A stretch of DNA of 64,000 nucleotides, taken from positions 1,849,309 to 1,913,308 of the forward strand of contig DDIN01000008.1 in NCBI GenBank assembly GCA_002338565.1, given 5' to 3'. The DNA comes from Hyphomonadaceae bacterium UBA1849 (GTDB lineage Bacteria > Pseudomonadota > Alphaproteobacteria > Caulobacterales > Hyphomonadaceae). The notes beneath the pieces are model-generated. The model was given only the letters and a program-made list of their open reading frames with translations. It ran no database searches and had not been told where the DNA came from. Position 1 is the first letter of the stretch. Each line of letters opens with the position of its first letter. Shown here piece by piece: positions 51,220-59,265 of this stretch. A program made the position numbers and the translations under genes.

Positions 51220-51938
51220 AGATGGGTTGTCTGTTGCGCGGGGTGACTGTTACCTCTGGTCTCGCTGTGTTGAGCCCGATCGCTGTAGCGCAGGAAGCAG
51301 CAGAGGGATTCGCGTCGGGCGATATCTTGCGAACAATCGTTCTTTTGGGCGCGCTTACAATCCTTCCGGCACTTTTCATGTCGATGACGGCATTCATCCG
51401 TATCGCAGTCGTGCTTGCTATGATACGTCATGCGTTCGGTATGCCGGAGACGCCGCCTAACCCAATCCTCGTCATGTTGTCATTGTTTTTGACATTTTTT
51501 GTTATGACGCCGACCTTTGATGCGGTCAGGACAACGGCTTTCACGCCATATGTCGAGAATGAAATGACACTGGAAGAAGCGGTTTCAGTCGGCCAGGTGC
51601 CGCTGAAAGAGTTTATGCTGTCGCAGGTACAGGATGACGACCTGCTCCTGATGTATGAGTTGTCCGGTCGGCCCGCTCCGGCATCTCCTGAGGATGTGGA
51701 TTTGTTCCTGTTGGTACCTGCATTCATTCTGAATGAGTTGCGCGTCGCTTTCACGATCGGCTTCGTCATAATGCTTCCTTTTCTGCTGATCGATCTGATA
51801 GTTTCGAGCATATTATTGTCGCTCGGCATGATGATGGTTCCACCAGCCACGATTTCTTTGCCGATTAAAATTCTGGTGTTCGTAATGATCGATGGCTGGG
51901 CGCTCATCATTCGAGGGGTGTTGGGGGGCTTCGGGTAA
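51216..51938 (+). CDS. fliP: Flagellar export-gate protein FliP
   Basis: A 240-aa membrane protein with a cleavable signal (residues 1-26, ending AVAQ) and the conserved FliP core: ALTILPALFMSMTAFIRIAVVLAMIRHAFGMPETPPNPILVMLSLFLTFFVMTPTFD and the C-terminal VSSILLSLGMMMVPPATISLPIKILVFVMIDGWALI. TTG at 51216 has GGGAG 7 bp upstream, better than the ATG at 51222. It forms the export pore with FliQ and FliR, encoded on the opposite strand at the far end of the cluster. Confidence 0.94.
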   Translation: MKMGCLLRGVTVTSGLAVLSPIAVAQEAAEGFASGDILRTIVLLGALTILPALFMSMTAFIRIAVVLAMIRHAFGMPETPPNPILVMLSLFLTFFVMTPTFDAVRTTAFTPYVENEMTLEEAVSVGQVPLKEFMLSQVQDDDLLLMYELSGRPAPASPEDVDLFLLVPAFILNELRVAFTIGFVIMLPFLLIDLIVSSILLSLGMMMVPPATISLPIKILVFVMIDGWALIIRGVLGGFG

Positions 51939-52681
51939 TGCGGCGTACCCAAAGCGGTATTGGTCTCAATATGCTGTTGGAGCCGGCGAAAGTTGAAGCG
52001 GCCAGATGGCGTCGTTTTAAAGCCAATGGAAACGCCAGAGATCGATCTGATCTCTTTTCTGAATATCAGCCATTCGCAAGGAAAATAGCAGGTAGTCTTT
52101 TCCGTGCGCGGTCACATCTCGGAATGGAATATGGGGATTTTGAGCAGCTGGCTTACGCGGGGTTGCTCGAAGCAATGGAGGCGTTCGACCCCTCAATTGG
52201 TAGCAGGTTTCATTCCTTCGCTCGCCATCGGATCAAAGGCAGCATTTCTGACGGTCTGATAAAGGCCAATGAGAAGAATGCCCAGTTGACTTATGAACGT
52301 CAGAAAGAGCGTGATCGTATGAACTCGCTCACCTCGAGAGACGGCGTGTCGGGTAGTTCGCTCGAGAACACGGCGGAAGTTGCGGTCAGTCTCGCGCTCG
52401 GCTTGTTGCTTGAAAGCGCGGGCATTGCCTATTCTGGGGATAGCGCTGATACGGCCGCGGATGGATTTCAGTCGCTCGCATTTCGGCAGCTGGAACATTC
52501 CGTCTATGAAGAAGTACAGAAGTTGCCAGATCCTGAAGATCTCGTGATTATGCAACACTATATCGAGGGAACCGCATTTGTAGAAATTGCGAAACTATTG
52601 AAACTCACCAAGGGAAGGATTTCACAACTCCATAAATCCGCACTCAATCGGCTGAGGAAGCGACTGAAGCATTTTTTGTGA
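51938..52681 (+). CDS. fliA: Sigma-28 (FliA)-family RNA polymerase sigma factor
   Basis: A 247-aa sigma-70-family factor. Region 2 (about residues 45-110) reads FARKIAGSLF, then YGDFEQLAYAGLLEAMEAFDPSIGSRFHSFARHRIKGSISDGL, which mirrors FliA rather than housekeeping sigma. A region 4 helix-turn-helix is at the C terminus (VEIAKLLKLTKGRISQLHKSALNRLRKRL). The intervening segment is divergent. It starts at the last base of the fliP stop region (1-bp overlap). It is likely to recognise the sigma-28-type promoter at 59188 in front of the YD-repeat gene, and could also amplify the cluster itself. Confidence 0.87.
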   Translation: MRRTQSGIGLNMLLEPAKVEAARWRRFKANGNARDRSDLFSEYQPFARKIAGSLFRARSHLGMEYGDFEQLAYAGLLEAMEAFDPSIGSRFHSFARHRIKGSISDGLIKANEKNAQLTYERQKERDRMNSLTSRDGVSGSSLENTAEVAVSLALGLLLESAGIAYSGDSADTAADGFQSLAFRQLEHSVYEEVQKLPDPEDLVIMQHYIEGTAFVEIAKLLKLTKGRISQLHKSALNRLRKRLKHFL

Positions 52682-52704
52682 AGGGTGGGACAAGAGGACT
52701 GGTA

Positions 52705-53280
52705 ATGCAGCTATGCAGTGATGAAAAACTAAATCAGCTCGTCGAGGATTTGCAGTCGGGCGAACCTAACGGCGTGGAACGCCTCTCTTCGCTATTACAA
52801 TCCTACCCAGATGATCCGCGCATTGTATTCATGATGGCATCGATGCTCGCCAGTCAGGGCGATCTGGTCAACGCACACAAATACTTCGGCCGCGCGATTG
52901 AAATCGCACCTGATCTTCACATCGCCCGCTTTCAGTTCGGTTTGTTTCAGCTCACCTCCGGAGAATCTAACGCGGCGCTGAAGACATGGGCGCTCCTCGA
53001 TACTTTGCCTGAGGGTCACTATCTGAAGCTCTTTGCGACGGGGCTCAGGCATCTCATTCGAGATGAATTTGATGATTGTGTGCGCCTTCTTCAGGAGGGC
53101 ATTTCGGTTAATGATGAAAATCTGCCTCTCAACGGGGATATGCAAATGCTTATCGATCGTTGCCGCGATCAGCTTGCCGTGGCGCCCGAGAACGCGGTCG
53201 CAGAAGAGACATCCGAAGAGCAGTCGGCCACATCAATTCTATTGAAGCAATTTGGTGATGGACGGACTACCAGGCATTGA
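52705..53280 (+). CDS. Tetratricopeptide-repeat protein of the flagellar operon
   Basis: A protein of about 191 aa with TPR helices (FMMASMLASQGDLVNAHKYFGRAIEIAPDLHIARFQFGLFQLTSGESNAA, about residues 40-95) followed by a divergent pair and an acidic C-terminal tail. Small TPR proteins in type III systems often act as export chaperones. ATG at 52705 has AGAGG 7 bp upstream; a GTG at 52678 overlapping the fliA stop is the alternative. No signal peptide, so cytoplasmic. Confidence 0.75.
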   Translation: MQLCSDEKLNQLVEDLQSGEPNGVERLSSLLQSYPDDPRIVFMMASMLASQGDLVNAHKYFGRAIEIAPDLHIARFQFGLFQLTSGESNAALKTWALLDTLPEGHYLKLFATGLRHLIRDEFDDCVRLLQEGISVNDENLPLNGDMQMLIDRCRDQLAVAPENAVAEETSEEQSATSILLKQFGDGRTTRH

Positions 53281-53296
53281 CGAGGATTGAAGTGAA

Positions 53297-53650
53297 ATGA
53301 CGAGGATCTCCCAATACGATCAGATCTTGCTTCAGCTGAAATCACAGCTTGAAAAAGCCGAACGTGTTTCAAAGTCCCGGCCCGCCACACGGGCGTCTAA
53401 AACCGTCAACCAGAAAAGATCGCAGATTGATCGACTATCTTCGGTTTTGAAAGATAGCGACCTTACCGAGCAGGAACAACACCGAGCCCTTGTTTCCGCT
53501 TTACTCGCGCAAGCTTTCGGAGAAGGCGTTGATTCCGATCCGAGCATGCAGTCCATCGTTTCGGAAGTTACGCGTCAAATGCGGGAAAATGAAGACTCGC
53601 GCGCGATGTTGGACAAATCTCTAAGCGAGCTTAAGGCAGGCAAGCCCTAA
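53297..53650 (+). CDS. Small helical protein at the end of the flagellar operon, function unknown
   Basis: A 117-aa charged helical protein without signal. An N-terminal coiled coil (YDQILLQLKSQLEKAERVSKS) is followed by a Lys/Arg-rich linker and two more helices (LVSALLAQAFGEGVDSDPSMQSIVSEVTRQM, then SRAMLDKSLSEL). It is the last gene of the plus-strand operon, two genes after fliA, where an anti-sigma factor, chaperone or substrate might be placed; no FlgM motif can be recognised. Its 3' end overlaps the convergent TPR gene by 4 bp, leaving no room for a separate terminator. Confidence 0.65.
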   Translation: MTRISQYDQILLQLKSQLEKAERVSKSRPATRASKTVNQKRSQIDRLSSVLKDSDLTEQEQHRALVSALLAQAFGEGVDSDPSMQSIVSEVTRQMRENEDSRAMLDKSLSELKAGKP

Positions 53651-54780
53651 TGAATTGTTCCACCGGAATTCATGCGGATCAGCATGTCCGTAAGTGTCTG
53701 ACCGGACTTATTTACGGGCGTCGACATCGCTTTCTCAACGATTTTGTGAGATAGCTCCGCTTTACCCTGCGCTCCGACGAAAATGCTTTGCGCGAGAGCC
53801 GCAGAGAAACACGCACTATCGAGTCTTAGCGCAGTTTTTATACGGCGCGAGGCACTCTCATTGTCTCCATTGAGCAGGTCGATAACCGCCAGTGATCCGT
53901 GACATTCTGAAAAGTTAGGATCGATGTTCATCGCTGTCTGAAAGCGATCTCGAGCGGCGTCGTATTTTCCTTGCACAAAATACGCCCAACCCGACGCGAT
54001 CCATGTGCCAAGGTGCGTGCCGAAAATCTCGGCGCCCCGATCCAGGTCTTCCGCGCCCGCATCGTAGTTTCCAAGCATGAGTTGAGAAAGACCGCGGCCG
54101 ATCCAGCTTCTCGGTTTTTGCGGAAAGTCGGAGACGACTTCATCAAACAATGCGTAGGCGGTGTTGATGTCTCCTTCGTCGAGCGCAAGCATTGCGATCG
54201 TCGTTTTGCCATCCGGGTGGTCCGCTGCGACTTTTGCCGTTTTTATGGCGAGGTCTTTGTCTTCGATATCGAGCGCGAGCACAGAAACAGCGGCCATCAG
54301 GCCCACATGGTCCGGAAAACGTTCGACTGCAGCGCGAGCGGCCGTTTCGGCAGCTTCAAAATCGCCCAGCTGATGCTCCAATTGAACTTTAAGCATGGCG
54401 GCCTGAGGAATTGATTGAACTGCGGCATCCGAAAGGGTTTCGAGAGCGACGTCGTATTCCTTTAGATTTGTTAGCGCCCAGCTGACATTGAAATTGACCC
54501 CGCTATCTGTAACCCCAGCGTCAACAATGGTTTTGAACGCGTCCAGTGCCGTCTCAAACTGTTGGGCGCGGAGTGCTGCTTCCCCTTTGAGATTGCAGGC
54601 AGACAGAAACAACTCATTGTCAGCTTTGACTGTCCCTAACAGATCGATCGCGTCATCATATTTGCCTGCGGCAATCAGGGCATTCCCGGCATCGAGTTTC
54701 AGATTTGCATTCTCTGGATCCTGCGACAGGAAGCCAAGCAGCATGTTTGCAGTTTTCAGATTTTCAGCAGTTTCAGGCAT
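53647..54780 (-). CDS. Large tetratricopeptide-repeat protein, last gene of the fliQ-flhA operon
   Basis: A 377-aa protein built of about ten TPR-like helix pairs (for example DAGNALIAAGKYDDAIDLLG, GEAALRAQQFETALDAFKTIVDAG, LGDFEAAETAARAAVERFPDHV, SGWAYFVQGKYDAARDRFQTAMNIDPN). No signal or membrane segment. It follows flhA by 57 bp on the minus strand and ends in 4-bp overlap with the convergent plus-strand operon. A scaffold or chaperone role in the cytoplasmic part of the export machine is plausible. The protein is not a standard flagellar component. Confidence 0.78.
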   Translation of the reverse strand: MPETAENLKTANMLLGFLSQDPENANLKLDAGNALIAAGKYDDAIDLLGTVKADNELFLSACNLKGEAALRAQQFETALDAFKTIVDAGVTDSGVNFNVSWALTNLKEYDVALETLSDAAVQSIPQAAMLKVQLEHQLGDFEAAETAARAAVERFPDHVGLMAAVSVLALDIEDKDLAIKTAKVAADHPDGKTTIAMLALDEGDINTAYALFDEVVSDFPQKPRSWIGRGLSQLMLGNYDAGAEDLDRGAEIFGTHLGTWIASGWAYFVQGKYDAARDRFQTAMNIDPNFSECHGSLAVIDLLNGDNESASRRIKTALRLDSACFSAALAQSIFVGAQGKAELSHKIVEKAMSTPVNKSGQTLTDMLIRMNSGGTIH

Positions 54781-54837
54781 CAGTCTGACGTGTCCTGGTT
54801 TTTAACGATATCGGTGAGTTTTCAAGCGGAAGTTACG

Positions 54838-56862
54838 CTAAACGCGAACAACATCAAAGGAACTCAACTCTATCGTTTTTGGAATTTCTGCGATCGAAAG
54901 TATCGACAGTTGTGGCACACTCCGTTCGGTAAGAGAACGAACGTGACGACGGATTTCGGCACCGCACAGAAGCACAGGGGATCGTCCCTGACCGTGCATG
55001 CGGGTGGAAAGGGTTGCGAGTGTTTCAATCAGCTTTTGTGTGAGTGAAGGGTCTACCACGAAAAGCGGTTCTGCATTGGTGTTGGCCATCGCAGATTTGA
55101 TTTGGTTCTCGATTTTTGGATCCAGGCTGAGGACGGCGAGTTCCTTGTGGCCGTTCTTCAATGTATTGCAAATAGAAAGTCCCATCCGCTGGCGGATAAC
55201 CTCGGTCAGGGTCGTGGGGCTCTTCTCCTGACGGGCCAGATCGACGAGATTTTCAACAATCTGATCGATATTCTCGATTGAGACGCCTTCTCTCAAAAGA
55301 TTCCTCAGCACTTTTTGAATATCCGAAACAGTCAGCAGATTTGGAAGCAATTCCTCGACAAGTCCGCTTTGTCGCTCTCTGACTTCCTCCAACAGCCGCG
55401 CGGTCGTGGCACGGGTCAGCAAGGCATCTGAGTTTGAGCGGATGACCTCGCTCAGGTGCGTGATCAGTACTGTCACCGGATCGATCACAGAGTACTTCTT
55501 TTCCTTTGCCAGATTTTCGTTTGACTGATCGATCCAGATTGCAGGAAGACCGAAGGCTGCGTCGTGTGTCTCTGTGCCGGAAAGACCTTCCGTCGATTTA
55601 TCTGACCGGATCGCTAAGAGCTGATCTGGAAACAATTCAGCGTCAGAATAAGCTGTTCCAAATATCCGGATCTGATATTCGTCCGGTTTCAGCGACTTGT
55701 CGTCTATGAAAACAGCTTTAGGCAGGCTGAAACCCGTCTGTTTGGCATGTGAGTCTCGCAAATTAGATAAGCGTTCCAAAAGCTGAGACCGCTTATCCGC
55801 CCAAGCCTCAGCAATGCTTGCACCCAACGCAATTTCGATCGCCGGGAACGATTTGGTCAGAGCCTCAGTTTTCACTCCTTCCTCGTCGTCGGAACTCATC
55901 AGGTCCTGATCGGCGTCTGACGTGTCGCGGATATGCAGCCAGGCATATCCAAACAAAGCCAGAATGATGAGAATCGGCCATTTCGGCATGCCAGGGAGCA
56001 AAAGCATCGCCAACAGGATGGCACCCACAACGAGTGGAATGCGGCGAACCGAAAGAAGTTGTTTGAACACTTCTGTGCTGAGTTCTCGGTCGGCGGACGA
56101 GCGCGTCACAATGATGCCTGTCGCGATTGCAATGACGAGCGCCGGGATTTGTGTCGCGATACCGTCGCCAATTGTCAGGAGCGAGAACGTTCTGAGGGCT
56201 TCATCCCAGTCCATCCCCATTTGTGCGACGCCGATGATCCAGCCCGCAATGATATCGATCAGGATGATTATCACGCCGGCAATCGCGTCTCCTTTCACGA
56301 ATTTGCTCGCACCATCCATTGAGCCGTAAAATGCGGCCTGCTTCTCAAGAGCTTCACGACGTCGTACGGCTTCTTTAGGGTCGATGAGACCCATGTTGAG
56401 ATCGGCATCAATACTCATCTGTTGGCCCGGCATAGAATCGAGCGTGAAGCGTGCTGCGACCTCAGACACCCGTTGGGCGCCTGAGGTGACCACGACATAC
56501 TGCACTACAATCAGGATCAGAAAGACGACGAGCCCCACGACGAAATTGCCGGAAACGGCAAAAGCGCCAATCGATCCGATAACTTCACCGGCATCGGCTC
56601 CCGTCAGAATGAGGCGCGTCGCGGCGACATTCAACGACAGCCTCAATAGAGTCGTGATGAGTAGGAGGGAAGGAAAGGTCGAGAAATCAATCGGCTTCTT
56701 CACGTAGAAGGTGAGTAGCAGAATGGTGAGCCCGAATCCGAGATTCACGATAATCGCGAGATCCAGCAAGACGGACGGGATGGGAGCGAAGAGCACCGTC
56801 AGAATAACAATCACTGCGCCAATCAGCGCGAGGTCACGGTTGTTTCTCAAAAATTCCAGCAT
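54838..56862 (-). CDS. flhA: Flagellar export-gate protein FlhA
   Basis: A 674-aa protein with about eight N-terminal membrane helices, the conserved cytoplasmic loop LDSMPGQQMSIDADLNMGLIDPKEAVRRREALEKQAAFYGSMDGASKFVKGDAIAG (about residues 140-200) and IGDGIATQIPALVIAIATGIIVTRS. The C-terminal cytoplasmic domain (residues about 330-674) forms the nonameric ring that docks chaperone-substrate complexes. It is close to family length and fully conserved in the gate region. Confidence 0.96.
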   Translation of the reverse strand: MLEFLRNNRDLALIGAVIVILTVLFAPIPSVLLDLAIIVNLGFGLTILLLTFYVKKPIDFSTFPSLLLITTLLRLSLNVAATRLILTGADAGEVIGSIGAFAVSGNFVVGLVVFLILIVVQYVVVTSGAQRVSEVAARFTLDSMPGQQMSIDADLNMGLIDPKEAVRRREALEKQAAFYGSMDGASKFVKGDAIAGVIIILIDIIAGWIIGVAQMGMDWDEALRTFSLLTIGDGIATQIPALVIAIATGIIVTRSSADRELSTEVFKQLLSVRRIPLVVGAILLAMLLLPGMPKWPILIILALFGYAWLHIRDTSDADQDLMSSDDEEGVKTEALTKSFPAIEIALGASIAEAWADKRSQLLERLSNLRDSHAKQTGFSLPKAVFIDDKSLKPDEYQIRIFGTAYSDAELFPDQLLAIRSDKSTEGLSGTETHDAAFGLPAIWIDQSNENLAKEKKYSVIDPVTVLITHLSEVIRSNSDALLTRATTARLLEEVRERQSGLVEELLPNLLTVSDIQKVLRNLLREGVSIENIDQIVENLVDLARQEKSPTTLTEVIRQRMGLSICNTLKNGHKELAVLSLDPKIENQIKSAMANTNAEPLFVVDPSLTQKLIETLATLSTRMHGQGRSPVLLCGAEIRRHVRSLTERSVPQLSILSIAEIPKTIELSSFDVVRV

Positions 56863-56882
56863 GGGATCTATCTGACTGCTTG

Positions 56883-57938
56883 CTATTGAGTTCGAAGGAA
56901 AATGTAGGCTTTAGCAACCTCACGGAAGGTTTTTTCCGGGATGGCGTGGCCGGTCGTGCCGTGCTTGTAAAGCGCTCTCGCCAACGGAGGGTTTTGTATA
57001 ATGGGAATACCCAGAGTGACGGCGCGTTGCCGAAGGATTGCCGCGTAACGGTTTCTGCCCTTGGTGGTAAGCTCGGGGGTTTCCATTTTATCCGGTTCAT
57101 ACCGGAGCCCGACCGCATAGTGAGTTGGGTTGACTATGAGCAGATCCGAACCAGGCAGATTACCGAGGTCATTGGTCTGTTTGGTGAATTCTTTGTGCAG
57201 TTGTTTGCGCTTCTGCTTTATCCGGGGTTCGCCTTCACGATCTTTATGCTCGCGCTTCACCTCGGACTTCGACATCCGCATCTGTTTTCTGAACTCCTGC
57301 CTGACGATCACCTGATCGATTGCGGCGAAGATCATCGCGAGGAATGCAAAAAGCAGCAGTAGCCTGGTTCCGATCAACGTCATTGCCGCTATAAGAAATT
57401 CCGCATCAACAAGGGTAGGGACAAGCGCTTGGATGGAAGGCCAGCAGATCAGGAACGCCGTAGTACAGTAAACGACCATCTTGATAATGTTCTTGAGCGC
57501 TTCTTTCAGCATTCGAAAGGAGAAAAGTCGTTTCAGTCCCTTTGCAGGGTTAACCCGGTTGAAGTCAGGTTTGAGTGGGTGTGCTGTAAACAACAGGCCC
57601 TTCATCTGAATGATTTGAAGCAGAATAACGAACGTAAAAACCAGAGCGCCCAGGCCCGCGACGATCATGAAGCCGGGCGCAAAGGTATCACGTATAGCGA
57701 CAACGGCTTCCTGCGAACCACCAGATGCGGACGAAATTGATTTGAGGTAAAGCTCTTTAATCCGCGCAATGAACTGGCTTATCGCGGCTGGGCCTGAGAA
57801 TAGGACATAAAGGGTCAATGCAGCCAGCGTGCCGAAGAATGCGATATCGGTTCCTTTTGCAATCTGCCCTTTTTCTCGTGCTTTTCTAAGCTTGAATGGC
57901 GTGGCTTCTTCCGTTTTGTCCTGTTCAGTCTCCGCCAT
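56883..57938 (-). CDS. flhB: Flagellar export-gate specificity switch FlhB
   Basis: A protein of about 351 aa starting MAETEQDKTEEATPFKLRKAREKGQ, the standard FlhB beginning, with four membrane helices and the autocleavage motif in LIVNPTHYAVGLRY (Asn at about residue 270). The intact NPTH site implies that the switch from rod/hook to late substrates still operates, which is meaningful because the late substrate here is not obviously flagellin. ATG at 57938 lies 2 bp after the fliR stop. Confidence 0.95.
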   Translation of the reverse strand: MAETEQDKTEEATPFKLRKAREKGQIAKGTDIAFFGTLAALTLYVLFSGPAAISQFIARIKELYLKSISSASGGSQEAVVAIRDTFAPGFMIVAGLGALVFTFVILLQIIQMKGLLFTAHPLKPDFNRVNPAKGLKRLFSFRMLKEALKNIIKMVVYCTTAFLICWPSIQALVPTLVDAEFLIAAMTLIGTRLLLLFAFLAMIFAAIDQVIVRQEFRKQMRMSKSEVKREHKDREGEPRIKQKRKQLHKEFTKQTNDLGNLPGSDLLIVNPTHYAVGLRYEPDKMETPELTTKGRNRYAAILRQRAVTLGIPIIQNPPLARALYKHGTTGHAIPEKTFREVAKAYIFLRTQ

Positions 57939-57940
57939 GT

Positions 57941-58705
57941 TCAAAACCAAGCCTCCGAAAGGCTAAAACCACCTCTGATCAGGCGAAGATAGACGGTCAG
58001 GCTAAAGGCCAGCGCGATGGGCAGGGTCGATAAAACGGCTATCGTTTTGATTTGAAACCCAAGGAGCAGAGCGTTCATTTGGGGAAGTGTTCTGGAGAGA
58101 AATGCGACCGTCAGATCAATGAGAAACAATGTCAGGATGACCACCGCGGTGAGGCCCATCGCCAGAGACAGGCTCTGGGAAAGAAACTCGAGGAGTGGAA
58201 AGATAGGCAGAACGCCATTGAAACTACCAACTTCCAGAACCTCCGTGGATCGCCACCAAATCTCCAGAAGTTCGCGCCCGCCGCCAACTGAGAAAAAGAC
58301 CGCACCGAAACCGTAAGCCAAAATGGTACCGACGAGAGGCAATTGCGACCGCAGGGTCGGATCCGCCAGAAGCGCAAGGCCAAACCCGGCCTGGATGTCC
58401 ACGGACCGTCCGACAATCAGGAGTGCACTATAGGCGATCTGTAATGTGAGAGTTATCGCGATCCCGACAAGTAACTCGCTCACTGCGGCCGAGATAATCA
58501 TAGCCGCAGCGAAGTCCTGATTCAGACTGCTGACATCTAGAGAAAACTGTGATGCGCTGCTCAACCACGCGCCAAGTGACAACGCCAGAAAAACCCTGAT
58601 CAACACTGGAATACGAAGCAGCGTGAACGGCGGAGCGAACAGCAATACTGGCGAGACGCGCAGTGACACAAGTAGAATTTCAATGATTAAGTTTTCAGAA
58701 AACAC
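57941..58705 (-). CDS. fliR: Flagellar export-gate protein FliR
   Basis: About 254 aa from the GTG at 58705, the family's usual length; a longer version from the ATG at 58786 would overlap fliQ by 67 bp and add an implausible hydrophilic lead. Six hydrophobic segments include LLVSLRVSPVLLFAPPFTLLRIPVLIRVFLALSLGAWL near the start and a final AVLSTLPIALAFSLTVYLRL. It completes the FliPQR pore and is followed immediately by flhB. Confidence 0.9.
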   Translation of the reverse strand: MFSENLIIEILLVSLRVSPVLLFAPPFTLLRIPVLIRVFLALSLGAWLSSASQFSLDVSSLNQDFAAAMIISAAVSELLVGIAITLTLQIAYSALLIVGRSVDIQAGFGLALLADPTLRSQLPLVGTILAYGFGAVFFSVGGGRELLEIWWRSTEVLEVGSFNGVLPIFPLLEFLSQSLSLAMGLTAVVILTLFLIDLTVAFLSRTLPQMNALLLGFQIKTIAVLSTLPIALAFSLTVYLRLIRGGFSLSEAWF

Positions 58706-58719
58706 TGAGGATAGTCCGG

Positions 58720-58986
58720 TCAGCCGAGCTCTGGCAGGCGCTGATAAAGCAGGATCGCGAACGATGTCAATTTTGAAAGCATCCACGGACCAAGTACGAC
58801 AAGCAGAATGCCCGTGGCCAAGATTTTCGGAACATACGAGAGTGTTATTTCCTGAATTTGTGTGGTCACCTGTATCACGCTGACGATAAGGCCAACGAGC
58901 AGTGTCGCGAGCAGAATTGGGCCGGCGACGAAAAGCGCGGCGGCAAGCATTTCGGTCAGAAAATAAAGCGCCTGATCCGACGTCAT
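58720..58986 (-). CDS. fliQ: Flagellar export-gate protein FliQ
   Basis: An 88-aa hairpin of two membrane helices with the conserved linker VIQVTTQIQEITLSYVPKILA. GGGGGAAC precedes the ATG at 58986. It is the first gene of the minus-strand operon fliQ-fliR-flhB-flhA-TPR, which is divergent from the YD-repeat gene. Confidence 0.94.
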   Translation of the reverse strand: MTSDQALYFLTEMLAAALFVAGPILLATLLVGLIVSVIQVTTQIQEITLSYVPKILATGILLVVLGPWMLSKLTSFAILLYQRLPELG

Positions 58987-59265
58987 GACAGTTCCCCCTG
59001 TTTATTGGACATCAGACCAGTAGAGCCAATTAAACAAGCGGTTTTCGCAAAATTCTTGAAAAATTTCGCACAACGGAACGTTGTCTTTGATGCAGACAAT
59101 AAACGGGGCTCGCTTCCTCGCCGAAAGTCAAAACACAGAAGTCAGCATTGCAAAAAAAGAAAAGTGACCGTGGATCGAAAATTTTTCTAAACTTTTTCGC
59201 AGATCCGCCGATTGGGTAAGTGAAGGGCGTTCAAGGGCCCGGTACAGTCTATTCGGGAGCGGGTA
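58987..59265. promoter_or_regulatory. Divergent control region between the export-gate operon and the YD-repeat gene
   Basis: A 279-bp AT-rich spacer. It holds a short perfect dyad ACAACG-GAA-CGTTGT (59070-59084), a weak sigma-28-like pair on the plus strand (TAAACGGG at 59100, 12 bp, GCCGAAAG at 59120), and the strong sigma-28-like promoter described separately (59188-59214). The minus-strand promoter for fliQ was not identified. Confidence 0.5.
59188..59214 (+). promoter_or_regulatory. Sigma-28 (FliA)-type promoter in front of the YD-repeat gene
   Basis: TAAACTTT, 11 bp, GCCGATTG matches the FliA consensus TAAAGTTT-N11-GCCGATAA at 7 of 8 and 6 of 8 positions with exact spacing. It lies 51 bp before the YD-repeat start and on the same strand. 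A FliA-family factor is encoded 7 kb away at 51938-52681. It suggests that the giant protein is expressed as a late flagellar-class product. Confidence 0.75.

Noticed and set aside
58706..58786. Longer fliR start at the ATG 58786
   Set aside because: It would overlap fliQ by 67 bp and add 27 hydrophilic residues; the GTG at 58705 gives the family length and a 15-bp gap.
59100..59127. Second sigma-28-like pair (TAAACGGG ... GCCGAAAG) before the YD-repeat gene
   Set aside because: Spacing is 12 rather than 11 and both elements are only half matched; the pair at 59188 is clearly better.
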